IMG/VR virus record: IMGVR_UViG_3300003322_000266 | Location: 17,456-81,455 of that record | From: a virus | Strand: one strand, 5' to 3' | Length of the DNA: 64,000 nucleotides | Shown here: positions 39,660-48,600 of the stretch, one piece after another | Position numbering within the stretch: the stretch's first letter is position 1 | How the letters are laid out: the number at the start of each line of letters is the position of its first letter | Notes under the pieces: model-generated | What the model saw: only the letters and a program-made list of their open reading frames with translations | Database searches by the model: none | What the model was told of the DNA's origin: nothing | Position numbers and translations under genes: made by a program

Positions 39660-40226
39660 TTAGTGACCCCAGGCGAACATGAAGCCCGTGTTGCCGCCGT
39701 TGTTGACCGTGACCGTCGATGCAGTCGGCGGAGACGCAGCCGAGATCGACAGAATGCGGGAGCTGTCGCCCGAAGCGCAGACAGCTCCGAGGCATCCGGT
39801 TGGGAAGGCGGGACTGATGCTGAGTGCGAGATCGGAACCGCCGCCAGGACACGTGAACGTCCGCCAGTGGAAGATGAGGCCGCCCTTGATGTCCGCGTAG
39901 CCGCTGGCCGTCAGGTTGTTGACGAAGTCCGCGTTGTAGGCGCTGGTCGTCACGTAGGAACCGGCCACGTTGTTCGCGATCTGCTGCACGGCATCGCCGA
40001 GCTGCGCCCAGTTGTTGTTGTCGATCGAGAGTCCCGACTTGACGATGACCGATGCGACCTGGAGCAACAGCCGGTTGTAGATCTCTGCCACGTTGTTGGT
40101 CGACGTGGAAGGACCTGAGCCGTTGGTTGCACCCGTGTGCGTCGTATTCAGAGGACTCGAGGTCGTGGCGCCAGGTGTGAACGCTGCCGTGACCCCGATG
40201 CCAGGGATGAAACTGATGAGATCCAA
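39660..40226 (-). CDS. Short tail fibre with gp53-like C-terminal domain, TTG start
   Basis: 188 aa from TTG 40226, with AAGGAG eight bases upstream; no better start is near. The C-terminal 75 residues (GGLIFHWRTFTC, LSISPAFPTGCLGAVC, NNGGNTGFMFAWGH) match the small beta-domain that ends many phage fibres (gp53-like C-terminal domain). The N-terminal part is polar and helical (NVAEIYNRLLLQVASVIV). Likely a host-contact tip carried on a short stem. Confidence 0.75.
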   Translation of the reverse strand: MDLISFIPGIGVTAAFTPGATTSSPLNTTHTGATNGSGPSTSTNNVAEIYNRLLLQVASVIVKSGLSIDNNNWAQLGDAVQQIANNVAGSYVTTSAYNADFVNNLTASGYADIKGGLIFHWRTFTCPGGGSDLALSISPAFPTGCLGAVCASGDSSRILSISAASPPTASTVTVNNGGNTGFMFAWGH

Positions 40227-40238
40227 GGTAGTGCTCCT

Positions 40239-41144
40239 TTAAGGCCAGCGGGCCTCGTCGATGTGGGTCAGGGGTTGGCCCATGCCACCCTGCGCGATTG
40301 CGATGCCGTTGACATCCGTTGCGCCACCCGTCCATCCACCTACCTTGGAGTGATAGAGGATCGGGTAGTTGGGCGTCTGCCCGCTGAAGGTCGGATTCCA
40401 GAGACCACCTGCCAGCATGATGTTGGCGAACGTGTCACTGTCTTCGGTCACGATCTTGTAGACCAGTGACACCGAGATCGCGTACAGCACGAGGTTGTAG
40501 TTGCAAATCTCATAGAAGAACTTGCCGAGCGTGATCGGATCGACAGGGTAGTCGATCGGCATTGTGATCAGCACGTGCGTCGTCTGGAAGTACGGACCGG
40601 GAGGTGAATCCCAGATGTACTGGCCTTCGAGACTCGGATTCGGAATCACGAATGACTCGTAGTCCGTACTCACCAGAGGACTGATCTGGAGACCAGCCCC
40701 GAGGCAGAAGTTCAGAAAGTCGATGGCTGCATTCTTGCCCTTACCGAACCAGTATGAGCCGAGGAACTTCGCGATTGCACGGTAGCCAGTCTCTGAGACG
40801 ACGCCGGCTGCTGCCAGCTTCATACCCAGGAGGTTGACCTGCTGGACGATGACGGCTCGTTCTGGACCACCCCAGTCCAGGAACGAGATCATCTCGCCAG
40901 CTTCGACCTTGGCTTCCATCGCCCTGGTGCTGACCCACATGTTTCGGATCTGGGACAGAGCATCGATCTTGGCCTCGACCAGGTAGTCGAACTGTCGATC
41001 GATCGAGTCTGCGTACTCGACGAAGTACGGGTTGGTTGCGAGGTACGGCGCGAGCAGGATCGACTTCGGCAGCTTGACGAAGGCTCGCCTGTTCAGCGCC
41101 CCGGACGAGAACGGTAGGTCGGTTGTGTAGGTGTAGACGGTCAT
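40239..41144 (-). CDS. Baseplate wedge protein, P2 gpI-like by position, 301 aa
   Basis: Coupled (ATGA) to the gp6/J-like gene and followed by fibre genes, the place of gpI in P2-type tails. Residues 30-75 (PYLATNPYFVEYADSIDRQF, YLVEAKIDALSQIRN) form long helices, followed by LDWGGPERAVIVQQV. The second half is beta-rich. No clear family motif; assignment is by synteny. Confidence 0.6.
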   Translation of the reverse strand: MTVYTYTTDLPFSSGALNRRAFVKLPKSILLAPYLATNPYFVEYADSIDRQFDYLVEAKIDALSQIRNMWVSTRAMEAKVEAGEMISFLDWGGPERAVIVQQVNLLGMKLAAAGVVSETGYRAIAKFLGSYWFGKGKNAAIDFLNFCLGAGLQISPLVSTDYESFVIPNPSLEGQYIWDSPPGPYFQTTHVLITMPIDYPVDPITLGKFFYEICNYNLVLYAISVSLVYKIVTEDSDTFANIMLAGGLWNPTFSGQTPNYPILYHSKVGGWTGGATDVNGIAIAQGGMGQPLTHIDEARWP

Positions 41145-43378
41145 GACGTAGCATCACGAATCGGGAACAGGGCATCCGACTGACGGTTCGAGTACTGAAC
41201 GTTGACGTTCAGGTTCCCGAGGCCGTTGTAGCGAATGAGCGTGTTCGAGGCACCACCGACTGGCAGCGGCGTCGGGTCCGAACCACCGACGTCCAGGTAG
41301 TGGCGCTGGAAGCCATCGAGGGAGGCAATGATTCCCAGGTGTCCCGGGCGTCGACCCCAAACGTTGTACCTGACCGCGTTCGAGATCGGATCGTTGGCCC
41401 AGTCGATGATGATGTAGGAGCCGGAGGCCGTGACCTGGGGTTGCACCCAGTTCGTCGGGACGCCGATGTCCATGATGCCCACCGTCGAAGAGGCCGTGAC
41501 CAGAGTCCAGCTGGTGCCCGGAGGATCGCCGCTGATGATCTGATCGCCGACACCGACTGCCCAGTTCAGACCACCCGGATCGATGTGACCCGCGCGGTTC
41601 ACGATCCAGTATTGTCCGGCTGCAGTCGCACCTGTCGGAAAGCCTGGGGCCGTTGACGCATCGATGAGACCGATGAAGAGCGGGCTCGGACTCGGCGCAT
41701 CGACCGACACTGCGTAGTCGTAGATCTGTGGTGTCAGACTGCCGCCGGTTCCGAAGATCGTGTAGGTGATGTTCGGACTCAGGGGCGCCGTGACGCGCAT
41801 CGGACCCGTCGGCTTGTTCACCACCACGTAGCTGATCTGGCCGGGTGCAGCGTTGCGTGCCGTCTGCGCGATGTCGTCAGGCACGAGGTCGGTCATGAGC
41901 AGACCGGCACGTGGCGCGAACAGGTTCTGGATCGCCTTGGTGACTCGCGTCTGCACATCGGCCAGGCTGTTCACCGAGTTGTAGCAGTAGATCGAAACGT
42001 CCACGTCATTGACAACCTCGACAGGCGCCTGCCAGACGAAGCGCGTGCTGTACATGGAGACCGACTGCAGGTACGCGAAGTACTCGTCGATCTGAGCCTG
42101 CGTCCAGCTCGAAGTCGTGAGAGCCGAGACGCGGATCACGTTCATCCACTCGAGAGCAGCAGGGTTGATCTCACGCTGGGCTTGGGTCACGGAGTCGACA
42201 ACTCCGGGATAGTCTGCGACGATCGCAGCGTACTGAGCCTTCGTGACCGCGGAACTGAAGGTGCCGAACGAGCCAGCCGCGAAGTTCTTGTACGCGAACG
42301 TTGGCTTCTCGTCAGCACCGCCCGATGGGTTCTGAACGAAGACGCCGCTGACATTGGAGATCGACGAGCCGCTGATCTTGACGCCGGTCAGGTTCGAGCC
42401 ATTGAGCGTTGACCCGAGAGTCTTCGCGTAAGTGATGACGACGCTGTCGTTGACCTGCGGAACCGAGCCGTAGCCCTGGGCGCCGAACTGGATGTTGAGG
42501 CGACCATCGCTCAGGGTCGAGTCCACATACGCCTTCTGCCCCGGGTAGTTCCAGAGAGCGCCGAAGGCCTTGGTGAGGTCGATGCCGTTGATCGTGACCT
42601 TGACGTGTTGATCCGAGACCGAGAATGCATCGTCAGCAGACACCCAGGTCTGAAGGTCGGAGCCCAGGCCGTTCAGCGTCTGGGTCACGACCTGACCTTC
42701 GTGCAGCGTCACCGTGTATGGGACGTTCGCACTCATGGTCAGGGCTTCGGTGTTGAACCAGTTGTAGCCACCACCCGACAGCTGTGAGTACGGAGGCAAT
42801 GTCTGGTTCACAGTCGACGTCAGAGTCGCATTCGCCGTCGCAGGCAGCTTGCGGCTCAGGCGCAGACCTTGCATGTTGACGATGGCCCTGATCGCCGAGT
42901 CGGACTGCGCGGTCTCCGGGAATGCGTCTTCGACGCCACGGGCAATGCGACTGGTCAGGAAGGTGCCGATGGCCGACACATACTCGATGAGGGTCTGGCT
43001 GGTCTGCGTCGTCAGGCCCGAGCTCCAGGTCTGGGTCGTGCTCAGGTCAGCCTCGAACTGCGACACGAACTGCGCCTGATCGACAGTGGCATCCAGCAGG
43101 TTGATGAGGTCGAGAACCTCGAACTGGAAGACCTGCGTCACCGTCTGTGGTGTGCCTGAAGTCGAGTCCGAACCTTCGACCGTCACGGAGTAGAGGCCGA
43201 GGGTCGTCGCCGTGCCAGAGATCAGTCCCTGCGCGTTCATGGTCAGACCTGGAGGCCAGGCGCCCGCGACCAGGGCGAAGTTGTAGGGCTGGACACCTCC
43301 CGTCAGGTTCAAGAACTGCGCGTACGCCTGGTTGATCGACGCTGCTGGCAGGAAGTGGTCGGTGAAGTCGAGACTCAT
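41141..43378 (-). CDS. Baseplate wedge J/gp6-like protein with Ig-like N-domain
   Basis: 745 aa. Residues 1-90 form a He_PIG/Ig-like domain (GGVQPYNFALVAGAWPPGLT, LISGTATTLGLYSVTV). After it comes a baseplate J/gp6-like core: helices around INLLDATVDQAQF and SAIRAIVNMQGL, then LPATANATLTSTVNQTL and the typical RVSALTTSSWTQAQIDEYF, then VNDVDVSIYCYNSVNS. The C-terminal 200 residues are further beta domains. Wedges of such proteins ring the hub and hold fibres. The Ig domain is an unusual decoration. ATGA overlap with the gp25-like gene. Confidence 0.8.
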   Translation of the reverse strand: MSLDFTDHFLPAASINQAYAQFLNLTGGVQPYNFALVAGAWPPGLTMNAQGLISGTATTLGLYSVTVEGSDSTSGTPQTVTQVFQFEVLDLINLLDATVDQAQFVSQFEADLSTTQTWSSGLTTQTSQTLIEYVSAIGTFLTSRIARGVEDAFPETAQSDSAIRAIVNMQGLRLSRKLPATANATLTSTVNQTLPPYSQLSGGGYNWFNTEALTMSANVPYTVTLHEGQVVTQTLNGLGSDLQTWVSADDAFSVSDQHVKVTINGIDLTKAFGALWNYPGQKAYVDSTLSDGRLNIQFGAQGYGSVPQVNDSVVITYAKTLGSTLNGSNLTGVKISGSSISNVSGVFVQNPSGGADEKPTFAYKNFAAGSFGTFSSAVTKAQYAAIVADYPGVVDSVTQAQREINPAALEWMNVIRVSALTTSSWTQAQIDEYFAYLQSVSMYSTRFVWQAPVEVVNDVDVSIYCYNSVNSLADVQTRVTKAIQNLFAPRAGLLMTDLVPDDIAQTARNAAPGQISYVVVNKPTGPMRVTAPLSPNITYTIFGTGGSLTPQIYDYAVSVDAPSPSPLFIGLIDASTAPGFPTGATAAGQYWIVNRAGHIDPGGLNWAVGVGDQIISGDPPGTSWTLVTASSTVGIMDIGVPTNWVQPQVTASGSYIIIDWANDPISNAVRYNVWGRRPGHLGIIASLDGFQRHYLDVGGSDPTPLPVGGASNTLIRYNGLGNLNVNVQYSNRQSDALFPIRDATS

Positions 43379-43797
43379 ACTGGGACCTCAAGGTCAATCG
43401 ATTGGAGACCGGGGAGGTTCGGCATCACGAATGCGATGCGCACCTTGTACCCTGGGATGTTGAAGTCAGGCACGATCGAAGTGTTGGTCAGATCGAGTGT
43501 GATTCGTGGCTCCCACTTCTCGATCGCTTGCACCATGAAGGTCTCCATCTTCTGAGCCGTCATGTCGCTGATCGGTTCCTGGATGAACTGCAGCCAGATC
43601 GAGCCGTAGGTCGGCTGGAACGTCCGGGCCCTCTGTCCCGGTACGCAGTTGAAGAGGTTGCGAAGACTCGACTTCACGATCGCCAACCCGTCGGGAATCC
43701 GATCGGGCAGCGTGTTGATGCCGTAGTCTGTGTTGACGTCGATCCAGAGCGCATCGTTGAGTTGCGTCTGATAGTTCGTGGGTCCTGATCCTGCCAT
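43375..43797 (-). CDS. Baseplate wedge gp25/gpW-like protein, 140 aa
   Basis: The family landmarks are present: an N-terminal strand region (WIDVNTDYG), then GLAIVKSSLRNLFNCVPGQR, then TFQPTYGSIWLQFIQEPISD and IEKWEPRI, matching the gp25 pattern R-x-x-x-P-x-x-G followed by a final E-P-R-I-x-L. It nucleates sheath polymerisation on the wedge. AAGGAG precedes ATG 43797. It lies directly between spike and J-like genes, as in P2. Confidence 0.88.
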   Translation of the reverse strand: MAGSGPTNYQTQLNDALWIDVNTDYGINTLPDRIPDGLAIVKSSLRNLFNCVPGQRARTFQPTYGSIWLQFIQEPISDMTAQKMETFMVQAIEKWEPRITLDLTNTSIVPDFNIPGYKVRIAFVMPNLPGLQSIDLEVPV

Positions 43798-43807
43798 TGA
43801 TACTCCT

Positions 43808-44617
43808 TTAGACCGGGATGCCCGTCAGGCCGCCCGACAACGTACCGCCATGGTGGACGTGAGTGCTGCCGATGTCGTGGCCGTTGACCAACATCGCGCC
43901 AGTGATGGTGATGCCTGCAGTCATTGCAGCCATGGTGTCGAAGACGGCGCCGCCGGTGACGATCAGTGATCCAGGCATGAAGACATTGCCACCCGACTGC
44001 GAGATCGTCACACCGTTGATGTTGGTGTTGCCGTTGACCGTGAAGTTGCCGTCGATCGTCGTCTGCGGACTCACGAAGTGGATGTTCGAGCTCGCGTTCA
44101 CCGTCAGGTCAGTGACGTTGAAGATCACGTGCGGGATGTGGAAAAACCCGTTCGTATCGTCCGGCGTCGACAGTGTGAAATTGCCGCTTGGATCTACGTC
44201 CAAGTCGTAGCCGCCACCCGTCGTGAAGTGCCACTCCTTGCCGGTCACCACCAGCTTGTTGCCGGCCGGGTCCTTGAAGCCCCAGGTCGTGCCTGACGGG
44301 AACTCCGACGGATTGGCGAAGCACTGGATGTGCATGTACATCGGGTAGTGCGGATCGCCACCTTGAAGCGCGACCGCAACGTCAGAGCCAACGGCAGGGG
44401 TGCCGAAGACTCCGTAGCCTGATCCGAAGCCGAAGGGGCTGATCTTGCACGGACCGATCCACGGGATGTCGCCGAGGTCTGGATCGTAGAGACCAGGCAC
44501 CGTTGCCTGAATGCGATCCAGGTTCAGTGGATCGACGTTGGTCTTGACCTTGCCCTTGAACCACTTGTCGCCGTTCGAGTCGACGAGGAATAGCGCGTTG
44601 TTGAGAGTGTCGAACAT
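43808..44617 (-). CDS. Baseplate central spike, gpV/gp5-like, 269 aa
   Basis: Residues 18-105 resemble the OB-fold of gpV/gp5 (GKVKTNVDPLNLDRIQATVP, GYGVFGTPAVGSDVAVALQG). A triple-stranded beta-helix follows (WHFTTGGGYDLDVDPSGNFT, VNGNTNINGVTISQ). The tip, VNGHDIGSTHVHHGG, is the HxH metal-binding end of P2-type spikes. No lysozyme domain is fused, unlike T4 gp5; lytic domains are on the gene at 47072. Confidence 0.88.
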   Translation of the reverse strand: MFDTLNNALFLVDSNGDKWFKGKVKTNVDPLNLDRIQATVPGLYDPDLGDIPWIGPCKISPFGFGSGYGVFGTPAVGSDVAVALQGGDPHYPMYMHIQCFANPSEFPSGTTWGFKDPAGNKLVVTGKEWHFTTGGGYDLDVDPSGNFTLSTPDDTNGFFHIPHVIFNVTDLTVNASSNIHFVSPQTTIDGNFTVNGNTNINGVTISQSGGNVFMPGSLIVTGGAVFDTMAAMTAGITITGAMLVNGHDIGSTHVHHGGTLSGGLTGIPV

Positions 44618-45727
44618 TCAGGACCCCAATCCATTCTTGACCGCAACGATCTTCTCGTTGTAGGTCGTTCCCTGGATGATGATGATCTTGTCCCTGACCG
44701 TGTACTCGCCGTTGTACTGCGTCGAGTCGGAGTCGGCAGGCAGCGCCAGGTTGAAGTTATCGAACGGCTCCCAGCTGGTCTGGAACGGAAAGAGGAACTC
44801 TCCGGTCAGGCTATTCAGCAGGTTGTACCGTGCGTTCTGATAGCGAGCACGCTCGTAGTTGTCGTGGACATTGCCCCAGTCGATGTGACCGTAGCTGACG
44901 CCACCACGTTTCATCCTCGTCCGCACGTCCTGGCTCAGGAGCGGATACTTCGCATCCGGCGTGAAGCTCAGCTCGTCCTCCAGATTGTCCACCGAGGACC
45001 CAGAGTCCTTGATCGTCTGGACGTAGCGACTGTGCATGTAGCCACCGACGTGGTTGTTGGTGCCCGAGTACGTCTTCGGCGTGAAGTCGGTGATCATCAG
45101 GAAGTCGCCCTGTCCCGAAGGCGTGTAACCGACCGTGATCTTCGGCTCCGGATTGTTGTTGACGTCCACGTACAGCATGGAGCCGAGACTGGAGACAGCC
45201 AGCGCCATGTGACTCGTGTCCGAGATGTAGCCTGCGCGTGCCACCGACTTCGCGAACTCGGCCCAGGTCTTGTTGGCAGGCATCCACAGCATCGAGTCTG
45301 CAGTGTTGTCGTTGCCTGCATCGTAGATCAGGCCGGTCTCGCCGCAAATCTGTTCCAGCACTTGAGAGCTCGTGCCCTTCATGCCTGCGCAGCTGCTGCC
45401 CACCCAGTAGCGAGGAGCGTCCCAGTAGCACTCGATGTAGTAGACGAAACCCTGAGGAGCAGGAGCACGCGTCCACGAATGGACGCGATAGTTACGCGTC
45501 AGAGAGGTCGTGCTGTTGAGCTGCACCGTGATCTGCGCACCGTCCTGCAGTCCGTAGAACTGCATCTGGTTCAGGGTGTCCACGAAGTCGAGGGTCAGGG
45601 TCGGCAACGACTGCAGGCTCGAAGCGCGGATGTGCAACGAGCGCAAGCCGTTGCCTACGTCGAGCGGAAACTCCCGGCCGGCGATGAAGATCGCGGCCGT
45701 TACTTGGTCGTTGACGCGGAATGTCAT
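44618..45727 (-). CDS. Baseplate hub, gpD/gp27-like, 369 aa
   Basis: Located upstream of the spike as in P2-type tails. N-terminal beta domain (LRSLHIRASSLQSLPTLTL), a helical segment of late-control D type (VLEQICGETGLIYDAGNDN, WAEFAKSVARAGYISD), then a second domain ending EYTVRDKIIIIQGTTYNEKI. It forms the trimeric hub that carries the spike. AGGA precedes ATG 45727. Confidence 0.8.
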   Translation of the reverse strand: MTFRVNDQVTAAIFIAGREFPLDVGNGLRSLHIRASSLQSLPTLTLDFVDTLNQMQFYGLQDGAQITVQLNSTTSLTRNYRVHSWTRAPAPQGFVYYIECYWDAPRYWVGSSCAGMKGTSSQVLEQICGETGLIYDAGNDNTADSMLWMPANKTWAEFAKSVARAGYISDTSHMALAVSSLGSMLYVDVNNNPEPKITVGYTPSGQGDFLMITDFTPKTYSGTNNHVGGYMHSRYVQTIKDSGSSVDNLEDELSFTPDAKYPLLSQDVRTRMKRGGVSYGHIDWGNVHDNYERARYQNARYNLLNSLTGEFLFPFQTSWEPFDNFNLALPADSDSTQYNGEYTVRDKIIIIQGTTYNEKIVAVKNGLGS

Positions 45728-45734
45728 GGCTGTC

Positions 45735-46076
45735 CTAGATGGTCAGGGTCGCATTCTGAGTCGCAGCCGTGGCAGCGAAGAAGGCATCGAGGCTGCTCTT
45801 GTTCGGCAACCCGATCTGTGCACCGACGCAAATGTCGTTCAGCGGATCGTTGAGGCCGTTGAAGTACAGGATCGCTCGCCAGTAGGCCTGGTCTCCATAG
45901 TAGTCGAAGGCCAGGCCCGGCAGGTTCGCTTCGTACTTCGCATCGATGGTGATCACCTTGTCGATGGTCGCCGAGTACCGCATGTTGTTGTACTGCGAGT
46001 TCAGAATGTCGATGTCAGTCTTGCCGTTGTACAGGGTCTGCAACGGCGTCACGGTCGAATAGTCAGGGATGCTCAT
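45735..46076 (-). CDS. gp53/tail-protein-X-like baseplate protein, 113 aa
   Basis: From ATG 46076, with GAGG upstream. Residues about 50-105 (YEANLPGLAFDYYGDQAYWR, AILYFNGLNDPLNDI, then IGLPNKSSLDAFF) resemble both T4 gp53 and the LysM-like P2 gpX: a strand, D-x-Y-W, then N-x-L-x-D-P and a final 'G-x-x-L-x-P'. Small wedge or hub protein. Which of the two homologies is right I cannot tell. Confidence 0.75.
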   Translation of the reverse strand: MSIPDYSTVTPLQTLYNGKTDIDILNSQYNNMRYSATIDKVITIDAKYEANLPGLAFDYYGDQAYWRAILYFNGLNDPLNDICVGAQIGLPNKSSLDAFFAATAATQNATLTI

Positions 46077-46083
46077 CGTCGCC

Positions 46084-47061
46084 TCACAGGTTCGGAGTCG
46101 TGCTGTTGCCGATGGCGTTGATCGCGTTCGCGTTGCCAATGAAGAAGCGAGCTTGCGCGGTCTGGAGGATCGACTTGATGTCGTCGGTCGTCACCGTGAA
46201 CATGGGTCGGAAGGTGACGACAGCCGTTGCTGACATGACGCCACCATTGGGCCCAGGCTGTTGAGGCCTGAGCGTGTGCTGCACGTTCGTGATCACGACA
46301 TTGCTCATGCGGAACCAGTCGCCGATGCGGACCTCGATCTTGTTCTTCAACAGCGACTCAAGTTCCGACTTCGCAGCCTTGAGCTTCTGACCCGCAAAGG
46401 AACTGACCGCTGAGGCCGTGGACACACCGGCCTTGAAGTAGCCCTGGCCATCCGTCAGTGCCTTCTGTGCTTGGCTACTCGCGGTATCGATGAGTCCGGA
46501 GACGACCGAGACAGCACCTTGACCGATCTTCTTCACTGCGTCCGCGTCCAGTACAGGACCTGGGCTGCGGAGCCATCCAGTTGATGGATCGACCGACGGC
46601 ACTGCCATCGCACTCAGGTTCTGCAGCGGGATCATGACGTCACGATCGGTGTCTTGCCATGCGCGGAACTCGATGGGAATCGTGAAGTCGAAGTCGTTAC
46701 CGGACCCCTGCCAGACTTGGAGAGTCTGGACTTGAGCCAGCAGGCGAGTGCCCATCGTGACAGCCAGAAGATCGGAGATCGTGCCGTCACCAGCCAGACC
46801 TGCTCCCCATGGCGCCTTCCAGTTCACCTGCTGATCCATCGTCAACTCTTCCGGCGCTTGGCCAACGACGATGATCGGCTGACCTTGCGTACCGATGGTT
46901 GCAATGTCCTGTGCCTGAGTGATCTGCACCAGATACTTGCGGTTCGCCGTGAGCAGCATCGGATCAGTAGATCCTGAGGCTGAGTCGCCAGTCCGCAGCG
47001 ACTGCTTCGCATTGGCCAGGGTCGCACGTGCGGCCTGTGTCCACTGTGAAAGGATGCCCAT
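46084..47061 (-). CDS. Baseplate hub/tube-junction protein, 325 aa
   Basis: Preceded by GAGG. Position between the tail lysin and the gp53-like gene, with beta-rich parts (RKYLVQITQAQDIATI, NDFDFTIPIEFRAWQDTDRD), a helical middle and a C-terminal beta part ending VVTFRPMFTVTTDD, resemble tube-initiator proteins of contractile tails (T4 gp48/gp54 role). I rely on position and fold impression; family motif not certain. Confidence 0.5.
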   Translation of the reverse strand: MGILSQWTQAARATLANAKQSLRTGDSASGSTDPMLLTANRKYLVQITQAQDIATIGTQGQPIIVVGQAPEELTMDQQVNWKAPWGAGLAGDGTISDLLAVTMGTRLLAQVQTLQVWQGSGNDFDFTIPIEFRAWQDTDRDVMIPLQNLSAMAVPSVDPSTGWLRSPGPVLDADAVKKIGQGAVSVVSGLIDTASSQAQKALTDGQGYFKAGVSTASAVSSFAGQKLKAAKSELESLLKNKIEVRIGDWFRMSNVVITNVQHTLRPQQPGPNGGVMSATAVVTFRPMFTVTTDDIKSILQTAQARFFIGNANAINAIGNSTTPNL

Positions 47062-47071
47062 CTTGATGTCC

Positions 47072-48598
47072 TCAAGTTGCCAGTTTCAAAATGCCGGCCT
47101 TGGCCTGCACGAATGTCGTATCAGCTCCAGCTGTCTGGGTCCCGATCGGTGTCTCGCGTGACGCTACCTGCTGACCCTTGCTCAGACCCGGAAGGTAGAG
47201 ACCAGGATCAACTGGGGCACTTGCGCTCATCGGCTGGACTTCGAAGTGCAAGTGTGCGCCTGTCGAGATGCCAGTCGATCCCATGGTGCCGATGCGCTGC
47301 CCAGCGACAACGGAGTCGCCCTTGTTGACAGCGAAGGATGCCATGTGACCGTATCGGGTTCGGAATCCTTGATGCTGAAGTTGGATGAAATTGCCGTAGG
47401 AGTTGGAGACTCGGCGGTCTTCAACCACACCATCAGCCGCGGCCAGGATCGGAGTCCCGGTCGTGCCTGCGATGTCAACCCCTTGGTGTTCGGTTGATGC
47501 ACCCTCGGTCGGCTTCTCACGATGACCGAACGGACTGGAGACTGTGCCCGATGCTGGATAGACGAGTCGAATCTCGGAGCTGACAGCAGCCTGCACTTGA
47601 TCCTTGTAGCCGTTGGCCGCGAAGGCTAGAGCTTGTCGTGCTGCCTCTGCGATCTGCGCGTCAGTGTACGGGTTCGATCCATTCTCTTGCCAGATGATGG
47701 CCTGCATCATGAGCTCGAGCGTCTTCAAGTCGGCCAAGTCCAGCTTCTGGTCTGCCCCAACACCCATGCGCCGAGACACAGCGACCACGTACTGGTCAGT
47801 GTCATTCTCGTTTCGTGGAGCCCAGGTCTCGACCATGGACCTGACCGTGTCTTTGCCACGACTGTAGTTCAGCTCGATCTGTCGGCCCATGTTGTACAGG
47901 CCTTGACCTTGCGTCGCAAACTGCGCGAAGTGTCCGCTCTCTGGCAATGCGCCTGGCTGGTGTGCGTAGACGAGATTGCCCGGGTTGTTGTTGCGGATAC
48001 CTTGAGCTGCACCGGCTGGAAGCTTAACCTCGGGCTGCTCTGAGGTTGGGGCAAGGCTGACCTCGAACTTCTGTTCCTTGGCTTCACCCTCGTACTTACC
48101 AGCCTTCCAGTCGGACCAACGCTTGTAGAGGTAGGCGCCGCCAGCGACGACGCCAGCCACAGCCAGGCCCTCGGGCGTGAAGACTAGCGGTAGGACAGCG
48201 CTGATCGCAGCCACGGAGATGCTGAACATCGGGATCACCACAGTCTCGATGGCGAAGGGAATGAAGGTGAAGAGCCCTTCGCACAGCGTCTCGATCGCAG
48301 TCGAGACACCGGCCTTTGCGGCCTGCATCAGGCTCTCCATCGCTTCGCTCTCTTGCGCTTCGAGCGCGATCTTGGGCACTGTCTTGTCGCGGTTGGCGAC
48401 CATGACTGCGTGCTTGATCTTCTTGAAGCTCGAGTTCAGATAGCGCTTCTGACTGATCGCCTTTCCATTCCTCATTACGTCACCGATCGACACGACCAGA
48501 CCAGCGACGGCAGTCGGGGCCACAAGGGCCATTGCGGCCTCTGTACCCAGCATGGCTTGCCGTCGCTGCTTGATCTGGATCATGTCAATGATGTTCAT
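47072..48598 (-). CDS. Tail lysin with muramidase-like and M23 domains, 508 aa
   Basis: Residues 18-40 and about 105-158 are hydrophobic segments. Residues 199-330 form a phage structural lytic domain (GIRNNNPGNLVYAH, AQFATQGQGLYNMGRQIEL, RNENDTDQYVVAVSRRMGVG). Residues 346-455 are an M23/LytM zinc endopeptidase: His371 and Asp375 in HQGVDIAG, His418 in RYGHMA, His449 and His451 in HLHFEV. Two different peptidoglycan bonds could thus be cut during DNA injection. The spike gene lacks gp5's lysozyme, so this protein probably replaces it. Next to the tape-measure candidate. Confidence 0.88.
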   Translation of the reverse strand: MNIIDMIQIKQRRQAMLGTEAAMALVAPTAVAGLVVSIGDVMRNGKAISQKRYLNSSFKKIKHAVMVANRDKTVPKIALEAQESEAMESLMQAAKAGVSTAIETLCEGLFTFIPFAIETVVIPMFSISVAAISAVLPLVFTPEGLAVAGVVAGGAYLYKRWSDWKAGKYEGEAKEQKFEVSLAPTSEQPEVKLPAGAAQGIRNNNPGNLVYAHQPGALPESGHFAQFATQGQGLYNMGRQIELNYSRGKDTVRSMVETWAPRNENDTDQYVVAVSRRMGVGADQKLDLADLKTLELMMQAIIWQENGSNPYTDAQIAEAARQALAFAANGYKDQVQAAVSSEIRLVYPASGTVSSPFGHREKPTEGASTEHQGVDIAGTTGTPILAAADGVVEDRRVSNSYGNFIQLQHQGFRTRYGHMASFAVNKGDSVVAGQRIGTMGSTGISTGAHLHFEVQPMSASAPVDPGLYLPGLSKGQQVASRETPIGTQTAGADTTFVQAKAGILKLAT

Positions 48599-48600
48599 GG

